From NCBI GenBank assembly GCA_031548025.1, contig JAVBRM010000074.1, positions 1 to 64,000 of the forward strand: 64,000 bases of DNA, given 5' to 3'. The DNA is from UBA5239 sp031548025 (lineage in GTDB: Bacteria > Verrucomicrobiota > Lentisphaeria > Victivallales > Victivallaceae). This document shows, one piece after another, positions 26,759 to 35,854 of the stretch; the stretch's first letter is position 1, and the number at the start of each line of letters is the position of its first letter. The translations under genes and the position numbers were made by a program. Below the pieces are notes generated by a model. The model did no database searches, was not told where the DNA came from, and saw only the letters and a program-made list of their open reading frames with translations.

Positions 26759-29715
26759 TTGCGGGTTATTCCAAATTTCCAGACTTTGCGATATTTTTCA
26801 GCGGTTTCCGGCAACTTGAAAAGCGTTGCGCCGTTATTTACCGTAAATTCTCCATCCAAGGTCACCCCGGCCAACTCAAGCGGCAGCATAGCCGGGGTTC
26901 CGCCCGCGCCAAAAACATACGCCGTATTTCCATCGATCAGGAACCAGGTCAAGCAACGGTTGTCATTCACTGCCGCGATTAATCCGCCCAGTACTTCACC
27001 ATCCCGAAACAGATAGCCATTTTCGGGCAGCTCGATATCGCCTTCGCGGAGCGAGGCACGCCGGAAATTCGCCACTACTTCCGCGCTGCCGTATCCGGCG
27101 CGGATCACCCCGTCGCCGTCACCGGTATTTTCGTGCTTGAAATGGCGAACACCTTTGCCGATGTAACGCGCGGCTGCGGATTTCTGTTGCCGGTCCATCC
27201 ACTTGATCAATTCCAGCTGGTCGGCTTTGAAAGGATCGCCGCGGGTTACAATCGATTGACCGAGGACGAAAGTCCAGGCCAGAGTCCTTGCATCGCGAAC
27301 CGCTCCGGCCAGGTCGTGGGGCGTCATGACCACACGCTCGTGACCCAGCCCCTGAACCAGCGGAAACAGTTCCATGGCATGGCGTGGATATTTCGCAAAA
27401 AAATTCTCCATCCAAGCTGAAAAACGAACGATTCCCCCGGAGTGCCCGCAAGTCATGAATTCATAGTCCAGCAGTCCCCACCATCCTTCTTCGGTCGCCA
27501 GCAGCGCGGACGCGGCATCATGGCGGACTGTCGACATCAGCCCCTCCACCGGAGAATTCGGGTGCGGGCCGGCGGGGTTCAAATCGTAACCGGAATGAAT
27601 CCGGGAAGTATCTCCTTTATCCGTGGGCTTCCGCTTGGGATCGAACGAATGGACGCCGCGAGCCCCGGACTGGTCCTGAAACAGAATATCGACCTTCAGT
27701 TCTTCCGTAAACTGACGGAGAATCTTGTCGGACGCGGCCCGAACCGCTGGATGCCACATGCAAATGCTCCAGCCGTCATTCCGCCCATAGACTTCGTGAA
27801 TTTTCCGCCCGGCTTCGTTGATCTGGAGCGGAGCCTCGCCCGCCTCCACAAAAGTCGGGCCGCGCGGATGGTCGCTCCACCAGGTATTGTTGGTATACGG
27901 CATGAAAAGCATACCGTTTTCCCGAACCGCCTTCAAGACTTGCCGAAAATCGTCCATCGTACCCCATTTGACCGGCGGCGGCAAGTGGTCGGGATACTGC
28001 TTATCGAAACCGCCATACAAGTACTCGGTGGAATGAATAATCATCGGCGACGGCAGCAGCGGCAGAGCACGAATGATATTTTCAGCGCGATGGTCCATGT
28101 CGCCCCAAGGATAAAACAACAACGACTGTTTGACCTTTTCCCGCAGCTCCGGTGTTCCTTTGTCGTCCAGCTTCTTGCTGACGCCGTTATCAGCAGCGAA
28201 CTGTTTGAGCGCGGCAAAGATATCGCTGCCGTTCAACAGAAGCCGGGTCAGCGGCATCGCGGCATTCTCGCCCGGCTTCACATAAATATGAAAACTCCGT
28301 TCCAGGAATCCGCCACGGCCGCTTCCGCCAAGTTCATAATAAGAGGGAATGAAAATCCGTTCCCGGTCAAAAGGCTTCCAGGTCACCGGCTGCACCGAAT
28401 AGATCGAGAACTGACCGTTTTTCTGTTCAAAATGGCAAATATCCGCCACGGCACCCGGCGAAGCGGCCGGACCGCTTTGCAGGTACTTCCTCGGCGTGAG
28501 CTGATAATAAAACGGGCTCCCCCCGGTACCGAACCAGTAGCCGCCGCCCTGCACGAATTTCCGGATGGAGGATGCAAACTCCACCAACCCGGTATCGGGC
28601 GGAGTCACACAGAATTCGGTATACGGATTGATGATCACTCCAATCGCGGGATCGTCGATACACTTCGCCATCTCCGCCGGAGAAGTGATCAGAACAACCT
28701 TATCGCCGTACTTCTTCAACGCCGCAGTCCAGAAGCCGGCGTCGGGAATGGCCGCCGCCGGAGAAATCCCGGTCAGGATCAACGCGATTTTGCGACGCTC
28801 TTCCGGTAAACGGTTATCCTTGACCATCTTATCCAGCATCGACAGATAAATTTCGCCGATCAGCTTTCGCGTCTGCGGGTCCCTACCCCAACCGCCAAAA
28901 TGAAAAATCGCACCTTTCCCACCCAGCCGCGAACCGCCAAAGGCCACATTGCCACGCCCGGAATCGTTCAATATCTCGATTTCGAGCTGTCCTTTGCCGA
29001 ACGGACGACTGGCGTTAAAAAGCATTTTCAGCGCGCGTTCCCGGGTTTCGGCATCGAGCCACTCCGCGGACTGCGGCCCGGCTTCCAGAGCCGCGGGCGG
29101 CAAAGCGGAGTTCGCGTCGCCGCCGAGATTCAACGCCGGATGACCAAAAATCACCCGGCAGGCCTCGTTGTGAATCGGCGTCCGATCCCAAGCCAAACGT
29201 TCTCCGCGTTGATTGCTCTGATCGCGGAAAAAATCAGCATTCAGTCGAACCCCGCAATTCGTGGGACGCGGTAAATGGCAGATCACCCCGTTAATGCTGC
29301 CCGGTTCAAACTCCAGCTTGCCGGGAGCGCCGAAAGCGATCATCACTTTATTTTTCGGCCGCGCCTCCGCCTGGAAATCCACGAAATCATCCCCGGCGGT
29401 CAAGGACACCACCACACTGATTTCCGGGTGATCATAAGTAAATGCCACCCGGTTGCCCTGAATCGCCATTCCGGTATTTTCCGCCGCGGCGGCATAAACA
29501 ATCGAGCGGTCCTCAAACACCGCATGCCAAGAGCCAGAACTCCCCAACGAAACCCGTTTGCCGTCCAGTTTCAGCTCCGCGATGCTTCCACCGTTCTTCC
29601 GCAGATCAAGCCGGTAGCGTTTTCCCTGCAGAACGACCAGACCATCCTGTTCCGTAACCTCTCCTGCCAGAAAAAAACATATCCCCATCAGGAAAATAAA
29701 AATCTTCATATTCAC
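26755..29715 (-). CDS. Cassette C: large secreted protein, probable unclassified glycoside hydrolase
   Basis: This 986-residue protein starts at GTG (29715), 9 bases after AGGAGA, with a short signal peptide (FIFLMGICFFLAG). The N-terminal part is a galactose-mutarotase-like sandwich (GSIAELKLDGKRVSLG). The centre has TIM-barrel character, with MDDFRQVLKAVRENGMLFMPYT and VDILFQDQSGARG; the acidic residues there and in LLATEEGWWG are possible catalytic groups. It recalls DUF6259-type proteins, but I cannot assign a CAZy family. It is first in the AraC-controlled operon with the CBM9-like protein. Confidence 0.65.
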   Translation of the reverse strand: MNMKIFIFLMGICFFLAGEVTEQDGLVVLQGKRYRLDLRKNGGSIAELKLDGKRVSLGSSGSWHAVFEDRSIVYAAAAENTGMAIQGNRVAFTYDHPEISVVVSLTAGDDFVDFQAEARPKNKVMIAFGAPGKLEFEPGSINGVICHLPRPTNCGVRLNADFFRDQSNQRGERLAWDRTPIHNEACRVIFGHPALNLGGDANSALPPAALEAGPQSAEWLDAETRERALKMLFNASRPFGKGQLEIEILNDSGRGNVAFGGSRLGGKGAIFHFGGWGRDPQTRKLIGEIYLSMLDKMVKDNRLPEERRKIALILTGISPAAAIPDAGFWTAALKKYGDKVVLITSPAEMAKCIDDPAIGVIINPYTEFCVTPPDTGLVEFASSIRKFVQGGGYWFGTGGSPFYYQLTPRKYLQSGPAASPGAVADICHFEQKNGQFSIYSVQPVTWKPFDRERIFIPSYYELGGSGRGGFLERSFHIYVKPGENAAMPLTRLLLNGSDIFAALKQFAADNGVSKKLDDKGTPELREKVKQSLLFYPWGDMDHRAENIIRALPLLPSPMIIHSTEYLYGGFDKQYPDHLPPPVKWGTMDDFRQVLKAVRENGMLFMPYTNNTWWSDHPRGPTFVEAGEAPLQINEAGRKIHEVYGRNDGWSICMWHPAVRAASDKILRQFTEELKVDILFQDQSGARGVHSFDPKRKPTDKGDTSRIHSGYDLNPAGPHPNSPVEGLMSTVRHDAASALLATEEGWWGLLDYEFMTCGHSGGIVRFSAWMENFFAKYPRHAMELFPLVQGLGHERVVMTPHDLAGAVRDARTLAWTFVLGQSIVTRGDPFKADQLELIKWMDRQQKSAAARYIGKGVRHFKHENTGDGDGVIRAGYGSAEVVANFRRASLREGDIELPENGYLFRDGEVLGGLIAAVNDNRCLTWFLIDGNTAYVFGAGGTPAMLPLELAGVTLDGEFTVNNGATLFKLPETAEKYRKVWKFGITRK

Positions 29716-29787
29716 TTTTATCGGTCTCCTGTCATTTGCAAAATCAATTCTGCTGAATTATCTTATAAACTGTTGTTTCTTTATTAT

Positions 29788-29851
29788 ATTATACAGCATT
29801 TTCTAGAGGAATGACACTCCGGCTTTTCCAAAAAGTGTAGAAATATCGTCA
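29788..29851 (-). promoter_or_regulatory. AraC-type site and promoter of the main cassette C operon
   Basis: TATAAT (29793-29788, minus strand) has a weak -35 (TGTCAT, 29816-29811), and the 25-base site at 29827-29851 begins 10 bases further upstream, as at 25786-25849. The site is also only 17 bases before the divergent AraC gene, so the regulator may control its own expression from it. Confidence 0.72.
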
Positions 29852-29868
29852 ATTCGCATGAGGTCCCA

Positions 29869-30885
29869 ATGGAAAACTACGACGGCAAAGGCAAAATCAA
29901 AGTCAAATGGCAGATCAGGGACAAGGTGATTCCGGCAGGTTCCCGCCAGCTATTTCTGCCGCTGTACCTTCAGGACTCCTCCACCATCAAATTGCGGACC
30001 GCCGGTATTCACATGAGCGGCATCAGCGATGTCACCAATGATTTCCTGATCCAGCGGATCGCGGATTACCACTTGGTGATCTTCACGCAGGAAGGGCTGG
30101 CGGAATTGACCGCCGGGGGGAGAACTTTTCGCATGGAACCGCATTCGCTGCTGCTCGCTCCGGCGGGCTTGGAACACCGTTACCACCCGGTGCCCGACAG
30201 CGGCAACTGGAAATTTTTCTGGTTTCACCTGCTGCCGCTGGATTCCTGGGATTTTATCGCTGATTATCCGGTTGTAGGGCAGTCTCCGGGTCTGGATTAC
30301 TTGTTCAACGCCATGAACGGTTTTATTTCCGAGGTTTACCCGCTCCACGCGATGATGCAGTCCGATAGCCAGGTGCCGTTTTTTTACAGTGACGCACCGA
30401 GGCTAGACAGTTCCATGTCCGAATTCGACATGAAAAACCAGGCCGAATCCCCCGCCCAGAGCGGTAATACCGCCCTGGCTTCCAGCTACGCCGACCTGAT
30501 TCTCGGCTATCTCCAGCGCGAAGTCCGGAGCTTGTTCCACCAATCGCTTGAGTACGAAAGCCGTGGCCGCCTGGAAGCCCTCTGGCAGGAAATCGCCGAA
30601 CATCCGTCCGCCAACTGGTCACTGGACAAAATTTCCTCGAAACTCAATATGTCCGTTTCGACTTTCCTCCGGCTGATCCGCAAAATTTACGACACTACGC
30701 CGTCGAATATCATTCTGCATATTCGCTTGCGAACGGCGGCGCGGCTGCTGGCGGAATCGGACCAGAGCATTTTCATGATCGCCGAACACGTCGGCTACGG
30801 CAGCATGTCCAGCTTTGCCGCCGCCTTCAAAAACCATTTCAAATGTTCACCGCGCGAATACCGCAACCGCAGCCGATCCCTTTAA
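29869..30885 (+). CDS. Cassette C: AraC-family transcriptional regulator
   Basis: This 338-residue protein has an N-terminal cupin-like sensor (LLLAPAGLEHRYHPVPDSG) and a C-terminal double HTH at about residues 235-335, containing WSLDKISSKLNMSVSTFLRLI and FMIAEHVGYGSMSSFAAAFKNHF followed by SPREYR. It probably binds a sugar and activates the divergent operon through the shared 25-base site. GAGG precedes the ATG. It is convergent with the DUF4838 gene of cassette D. Confidence 0.88.
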   Translation: MENYDGKGKIKVKWQIRDKVIPAGSRQLFLPLYLQDSSTIKLRTAGIHMSGISDVTNDFLIQRIADYHLVIFTQEGLAELTAGGRTFRMEPHSLLLAPAGLEHRYHPVPDSGNWKFFWFHLLPLDSWDFIADYPVVGQSPGLDYLFNAMNGFISEVYPLHAMMQSDSQVPFFYSDAPRLDSSMSEFDMKNQAESPAQSGNTALASSYADLILGYLQREVRSLFHQSLEYESRGRLEALWQEIAEHPSANWSLDKISSKLNMSVSTFLRLIRKIYDTTPSNIILHIRLRTAARLLAESDQSIFMIAEHVGYGSMSSFAAAFKNHFKCSPREYRNRSRSL

Positions 30886-30901
30886 GAGCTTGTCAACTCT
30901 C

Positions 30902-33844
30902 TCAAGGTTGGTCCGTGGCCGGCAGACAGGCGTACATGTTCTTTAACAGCATGATGATCGTTTCCGGTTTGAGCATGCTGAACAGCACCCAGCCGGTATT
31001 GCGGTCGAATGACCCGCTGCTCACCACCAGCAAACCCCGGCCGATTCGCTTGGCCAGCAGATAGGAGAAAAGTTGGCCGTCATTGGTTTTCATGGAGGCA
31101 AGGTTGTCCCATTCATCTGGAACGATCGGCTGAAAACCGGTACTGGGGGCGCGTTCTTTGAGCAGGGAGGCGGCGAGATTTTCCGGAACGGTCTGCCAGT
31201 CGCCAGGCTTCAGTTCGTAGGATTTGCGTTGTGGATCGTGATTTTTCGCGCCGGACCATTTCAACGCCAGTTGGGGTTGGCCGAACATTTTCTCCAGCGG
31301 CAGAGCTTCCTGCGAGGCCAGGATGACCAGAGCGCCGTTTTTCAATGCGGGCAATACGTAGTCTTGATAGAATACCGGATCAATTCCGGAGGCGGTAGCC
31401 CGCAGCAGTATGACCGGGTACCGGGTCGGCAGGTTCTTCAATTTCCGTTCGTCGTTGATCGCCGTGACCTGATAGCCATGCTGTTCCAACAGAGCGGTGA
31501 CTTCGTTCAATTCATTGTCTTTCAGCTTGGCGAAAAGCAGCAGGTTGCGGCTTTCTTTGGCCAAGCTGAACCGGAGCAGGCCGAACTGTTCCCGGCCGGG
31601 AGCGAAAACGCCAGGGAACCCTGAATCGGCAAAACGTCCGGCACCGGAGCGCTTCAGCGCGAACTGCCAGGAATCGCCATCCCCCGGTACCGCGCCCAGG
31701 TCTTTGAAGGGAATTCGGAGACTCACCGTCCAGTCGGCCGGATTGATTTTGGTTTCGGCCGTCCAGTCTGAGTTCCAGTCAAGATCGAAAACATTGTCGC
31801 CCAGCGCTGCGGTATCGAGACGAACGCCGACTGGATTGACCGCGAAACGGCGGTACTGGGCAGTCGGATCGCCGGGGACAGCGATAATGACTTCAAAGGT
31901 ATCGTCGCCGGATATATCCGCGTCTCGCTTCGCAGCCCGCGCCGACAGGCGGGCCGGTTCCGAGTCATGGCAGATTGCCTTGATATAGAGAAACTCACGG
32001 TCCCAATTAATGGCGACTTCAGTTTTCGGAGCGGGTTTTTCTGCCGGAGATTTCAGCTCCAAACGGACTGCCCCGGTAAAATCGCCAGGCGCGGGACTGC
32101 GGGGAACCACCGCTTTCAGACCGCTTTTTGAGGCAGCATAATTGCGAAACATCGTACTCCAGGCTTGGAACATCTGTTTCTCGCGGGCGACGTACTTCTG
32201 AATCCGTTCCCGTTCCGGGGCATAACTTACCGTTTCGACCGCAAGTTCGGCCCGCCTGAAAATAGCGTCGATATTTTTGATCGTCGTCTCATTGAGCAGA
32301 TGCTCTGCACAGCCGAGGGGAGAATTGAAAAAATAGGAATAATGGATGTTCATGCCGTCCCAGGCCTTGCTCATAAGCGCAAAATACTCCATCATCGGCA
32401 GAGCAGCGGCACCGAAGGCGGCCTCGCTGTATTCGCGAATCAGGTCTTCGATATTCCGGTCGGGGTTCCAGAGCAGCTCAGCGTAGATGTAATAAGCCAG
32501 CTTGTGGTGTTCGTACGGTTCGAGGCCGGAGGGAGGAATGGGAAAACGCGGTGGAACCGGCATATAATTTTTCGGCATAGCCTCCGGAATCACTCCTTGA
32601 ATGCCGAGCGTACGGAACTGTCGTATCTGATCGGCCAGCATGGTATAAAACGGGGTGTGCATATGCGGCGTGAAAATATTGAATTCATAGCCATAAACCA
32701 ACAGAGGAACCGGCTGGTTTTTCCATGCGGACAGTTTTTTCGACGCGTTCGAGTTGATCTGGCATTTCCCGAATTGATGAATGTAACAACGGTTGTAGAG
32801 GCAATATTCGATGAAAGCGGCCTGGGTGAGATTATATGAGGGCGGATCCCAATAGCCTTGATAGGCGATGGTGGCAACCTGTTTGCCCGGAAATTCGGCC
32901 TTGACCGCGCGGGCGATTTCCTCGAAGAAACCGAACCAGAGATCGGAAACGGAATGCTTGGAACACTCGGCGCATTTGCAATAGTTTTTATTATCGGCCG
33001 GGAAGATGCTGAGAATTTCCATTTCGGGGGAATTCCGGCAGATTTCCAGGTTCCGTTCGATGATGATGCGCCTGAGTTCAGGGTTGCTCCAACAGAGTTG
33101 ATCGGTGAGCCGTTTGCCGTCGACCAGGGCGAAAAGTTCCGGTTGGCTGGAATAATAATCCTTACCCAGAATGACGTTATGCGCCGAAAACATGATGTGG
33201 AATCCCTTTTTGATACGTCCATGGTTCCAGGCGGTGCGCCACTCTTGGCGACCCGGAGGATTGCTGCGCATGATATTCAGTTTATGACGGGCCATCCAGC
33301 GCTCGGTTTCCTCTTCATAATGCTTGCCGCATAAATGAAAACCGCGATATTGGAAGGAGGCTTTTTGATTGATTTCCAATGATGGTAGGACCAGTGAGTT
33401 TTTTCTGGGGACGATTTCGCCGTCCTCCCCGGCCCAGACCCAGCGGATGCCGAGGACGTCGCTCAGGAAGGTATACACCGCGTAAAGAGCTCCGCGCGGG
33501 GAATTTCCGACCAGAATCAGGTTTTTGTCCCGGGTGTGAACCGCCAGGCGATCGGTGTTTTTATCGGTGTTGCCATATTCTTCAAGCTCCCGGAAAGAAT
33601 CCGGAGTGCCGATAACGATGGTATGAGCTGGAGAAATTTCCGCCTTTCGGATGATTTCCAGCCGGACGCCAGATATTTTTTCCAGATAGATTTGGAGCTC
33701 TTCCGAGGCATATATTTCGGCTGGAGCGGCTTGCGGCGCGATCTGGATTTTCCAGGTACTGCGCCCATCTTTGAATAGCGGTTCGGTTCCCATGACCGAA
33801 AGCAGGCCGGTCAGGCATAGTACAAATGCAATGTATTTGAGCAT
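30902..33844 (-). CDS. Cassette D: secreted DUF4838 protein with a CBM9-like C-terminus
   Basis: This 980-residue protein has a signal peptide (KYIAFVLCLTGLLSVMG). An alpha-glucuronidase-like N-terminal domain (YASEELQIYLEKISGVRLEII) is followed by the DUF4838 barrel with the CxCxxC signature (CKCAEC). A CBM9-like domain comes next (VAINWDREFLYIKAICHDSE, DDTFEVIIAV), then a C-terminal region. Substrate is unknown. It lies 27 bases downstream of the prepilin gene and is third in the LacI, prepilin, DUF4838 operon, the same order as cassette A. Confidence 0.82.
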   Translation of the reverse strand: MLKYIAFVLCLTGLLSVMGTEPLFKDGRSTWKIQIAPQAAPAEIYASEELQIYLEKISGVRLEIIRKAEISPAHTIVIGTPDSFRELEEYGNTDKNTDRLAVHTRDKNLILVGNSPRGALYAVYTFLSDVLGIRWVWAGEDGEIVPRKNSLVLPSLEINQKASFQYRGFHLCGKHYEEETERWMARHKLNIMRSNPPGRQEWRTAWNHGRIKKGFHIMFSAHNVILGKDYYSSQPELFALVDGKRLTDQLCWSNPELRRIIIERNLEICRNSPEMEILSIFPADNKNYCKCAECSKHSVSDLWFGFFEEIARAVKAEFPGKQVATIAYQGYWDPPSYNLTQAAFIEYCLYNRCYIHQFGKCQINSNASKKLSAWKNQPVPLLVYGYEFNIFTPHMHTPFYTMLADQIRQFRTLGIQGVIPEAMPKNYMPVPPRFPIPPSGLEPYEHHKLAYYIYAELLWNPDRNIEDLIREYSEAAFGAAALPMMEYFALMSKAWDGMNIHYSYFFNSPLGCAEHLLNETTIKNIDAIFRRAELAVETVSYAPERERIQKYVAREKQMFQAWSTMFRNYAASKSGLKAVVPRSPAPGDFTGAVRLELKSPAEKPAPKTEVAINWDREFLYIKAICHDSEPARLSARAAKRDADISGDDTFEVIIAVPGDPTAQYRRFAVNPVGVRLDTAALGDNVFDLDWNSDWTAETKINPADWTVSLRIPFKDLGAVPGDGDSWQFALKRSGAGRFADSGFPGVFAPGREQFGLLRFSLAKESRNLLLFAKLKDNELNEVTALLEQHGYQVTAINDERKLKNLPTRYPVILLRATASGIDPVFYQDYVLPALKNGALVILASQEALPLEKMFGQPQLALKWSGAKNHDPQRKSYELKPGDWQTVPENLAASLLKERAPSTGFQPIVPDEWDNLASMKTNDGQLFSYLLAKRIGRGLLVVSSGSFDRNTGWVLFSMLKPETIIMLLKNMYACLPATDQP

Positions 33845-33871
33845 AAATATCGATTCCTTATGTTAATTGGT

Positions 33872-34510
33872 TTATTGCCATTCGATCATTTCTTCCTGGA
33901 TTTCACGTGGTTTCAATGAACTTGTATGCCCATCCACCCAGAGAAAATTGACGCTCCTGTCGTGAAGCGGGCCAAGGCGGTACGGAACACCCGGAAAAGG
34001 GTTGAACGCCCATCGGGTATTGCTTCCGGAGGTTTTACCCCGAAATTCGAAACAGCGGTTGTTGTTGGTGTCCGTACCATCCCCCAACATGATGACCGAG
34101 GATGGTTTCTTGATCTCTCCAAGCTTATGGAACTTGGAGCTGGTAGGCCAGACCAAGGTCGGCAGGACTTGGGAATTGGTTGAATAGTCGGTCGGACTGC
34201 CTGCCATGCGATTGGAAGGGCAATTGGCGACCGGCGGATTTTCTTTCAGCAAGAGATAGCCGGCAAGCGGCCCGGTCCAGGTCGCCAGAATGGATTTGCT
34301 GTCGTACCCCCAGGGAAGCATGTCGTCCCAATCCCCGGCGTATGACAAAAAGGCAACCCCAAGCTGTTTTTCATTGCTGAGGCAATTGCTGGCGCGGGCT
34401 TTTTCGCGGGCCTTGTTCAAAGCCGGCAGCATCATTGCCGCCAATATCGCAATAATAGCGATAACGACCAAGAGCTCGATAAGTGTAAAATGTGACCGAA
34501 TTTTGTTCAT
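33872..34510 (-). CDS. Cassette D: prepilin-type protein
   Basis: This 212-residue protein starts MNKIRSH then FTLIELLVVIAIIAIL, with His instead of Gly before the cleavage site. It ends with a complete H-X9-DG motif (HDRSVNFLWVDGH). The ATG at 34510 overlaps the LacI stop by 4 bases and has AAGGAAG upstream. An open frame reaching 34654 is a shadow of the regulator gene. Confidence 0.86.
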   Translation of the reverse strand: MNKIRSHFTLIELLVVIAIIAILAAMMLPALNKAREKARASNCLSNEKQLGVAFLSYAGDWDDMLPWGYDSKSILATWTGPLAGYLLLKENPPVANCPSNRMAGSPTDYSTNSQVLPTLVWPTSSKFHKLGEIKKPSSVIMLGDGTDTNNNRCFEFRGKTSGSNTRWAFNPFPGVPYRLGPLHDRSVNFLWVDGHTSSLKPREIQEEMIEWQ

Positions 34511-35688
34511 GATAAATCTTCCTTTTGTAGTGGTGAAATTATGGTTTTCAAGACTGCTTCTCCGGCTAACAGATCGATTTCCGGTTTCAAGTCGGTTGGC
34601 GGTTCCTTGATGTGGCGTTCCATGTCTCCGAGCATCAGGGGCACCCATTCCCAATAAATTCCATTATCCCGGTGAATCGGGCAGCCACAACTCCGGCTCA
34701 GGCGGAACATGGGTTTAACCTGGAGCGGGGGAACGAGCTTTGTCAGTTGGTGCTCCTCGATTTTGTGCAGCAGAAGGTCGATGCCTTTCCGGGCCAGTTC
34801 ATTGTTCCGGATTACCGCCGTCGTCAGCGGTACGCCGGTGAGGTTGCTCAATTCCGAACCGTCGTAACCGGTCACCGCCACGTCTTCCGGCACCCGGTAG
34901 CCGTGCCTCGCCAGCCAGGAAATGAACTTGGCGGCAATCCGGTCGCTGCCGCAAGCGAAGGCCCTTACCTGCTCTTTTTCGATTAAGTGCAACAAATTAT
35001 CCGGGAGGGATTCATTCCAGGTCAGTTCCACCATCCAGTCGTCCTCCGGGGTGATTCCAGCCTCCCGCAACGCCTCCTGACAGCCTTGAAATTTCCGGTT
35101 GTTAAAGAGTTTTTTCATGCATATATAACCAACCTTCGTATGGCCATGGTCGATCAGGTGCCGCGTCATCACCCGTATCCCATATCCGAAGTCCGATGAA
35201 ATATCGGCTCCTTCAACGTCCTCGAGGCCCACGATCGGAATCGGATATTTCTCATGCTCGATTCGGTTGGCGGTATAGGCCTGGATGATGCCGGACACCC
35301 CGCGGGTTATGAAGTCCTGAATCGTCTCGAGCTCATGCACTGGATCGGTAACCGCTGCGAAATGGCTTTGGTAGCCCTGCAGGCGCAATTGGATCGACAA
35401 TTGCTTGATCAGGTCGGCCCGGCTTTCAAAGATATAACAATCCATGATGATGCCAATCGATTTCCGCGAACATCCTTTCAACTGCATGGCGGCCGGATTG
35501 GGGCGGTATCTCAGGTTCCGGGCCAATTCCATGATTTTTTCCCGCTTTTCCTGCGACACCCGGATATTCGGCCCGTCATTGCCATTTAATACCGCCGAAA
35601 CTACCGGCCGGCTGACGCCTGCCAATTCGGCAATTTGCTTCGTTGTTACTGGACGTGGTTCGATTTTTTCCATGAGCTTATATTTCAT
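34507..35688 (-). CDS. Cassette D: LacI-family transcriptional regulator
   Basis: This 393-residue protein has an N-terminal LacI HTH (TTKQIAELAGVSRPVVSAVLNG) with hinge, and a sugar-binding-type sensor domain (SIGIIMDCYIFESRADLIKQL). The C-terminus is longer than usual and contains a Cys pair (RSCGCP). An internal ATG at 35673 is an alternative start; neither has a clear ribosome site. It heads the operon, and a 19-bp palindrome overlaps its own -10. Confidence 0.87.
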   Translation of the reverse strand: MKYKLMEKIEPRPVTTKQIAELAGVSRPVVSAVLNGNDGPNIRVSQEKREKIMELARNLRYRPNPAAMQLKGCSRKSIGIIMDCYIFESRADLIKQLSIQLRLQGYQSHFAAVTDPVHELETIQDFITRGVSGIIQAYTANRIEHEKYPIPIVGLEDVEGADISSDFGYGIRVMTRHLIDHGHTKVGYICMKKLFNNRKFQGCQEALREAGITPEDDWMVELTWNESLPDNLLHLIEKEQVRAFACGSDRIAAKFISWLARHGYRVPEDVAVTGYDGSELSNLTGVPLTTAVIRNNELARKGIDLLLHKIEEHQLTKLVPPLQVKPMFRLSRSCGCPIHRDNGIYWEWVPLMLGDMERHIKEPPTDLKPEIDLLAGEAVLKTIISPLQKEDLS

Positions 35689-35698
35689 TGATTACATG

Positions 35699-35736
35699 AG
35701 TTATCAATAGTATAACTGATATTTTGCTTTTTGCAA
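35699..35736 (-). promoter_or_regulatory. Promoter and operator of cassette D
   Basis: On the minus strand TTGCAA (35736-35731) and TATACT (35714-35709) are 16 bases apart. A perfect 6-7-6 inverted repeat, AGTTAT and ATAACT (35699-35717), covers the -10, so a bound LacI repressor would block initiation directly. Confidence 0.7.
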
Positions 35737-35778
35737 TAGCCGAATATTTTATTTTGACAAAATTTGCGGATTGCCGTC

Positions 35779-35830
35779 TTGACAAGAATGGAATTTTCGT
35801 TATAATATTAATATAGGCTACCCTAGGGTA
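35779..35830 (+). promoter_or_regulatory. Promoter and operator of cassette E
   Basis: Perfect TTGACA (35779-35784) and TATAAT (35801-35806) are 16 bases apart. The perfect 12-bp palindrome TACCCTAGGGTA (35819-35830) lies at about the start of transcription and is a probable GntR operator. Confidence 0.78.
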
Positions 35831-35854
35831 ATAATTAGTTATGGAATTAATGAT

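Noticed and set aside
27442..28809. 455-codon open frame on the plus strand
   Set aside because: It is antisense to the secreted protein of cassette C and reads as an Arg-rich shadow with no domain.
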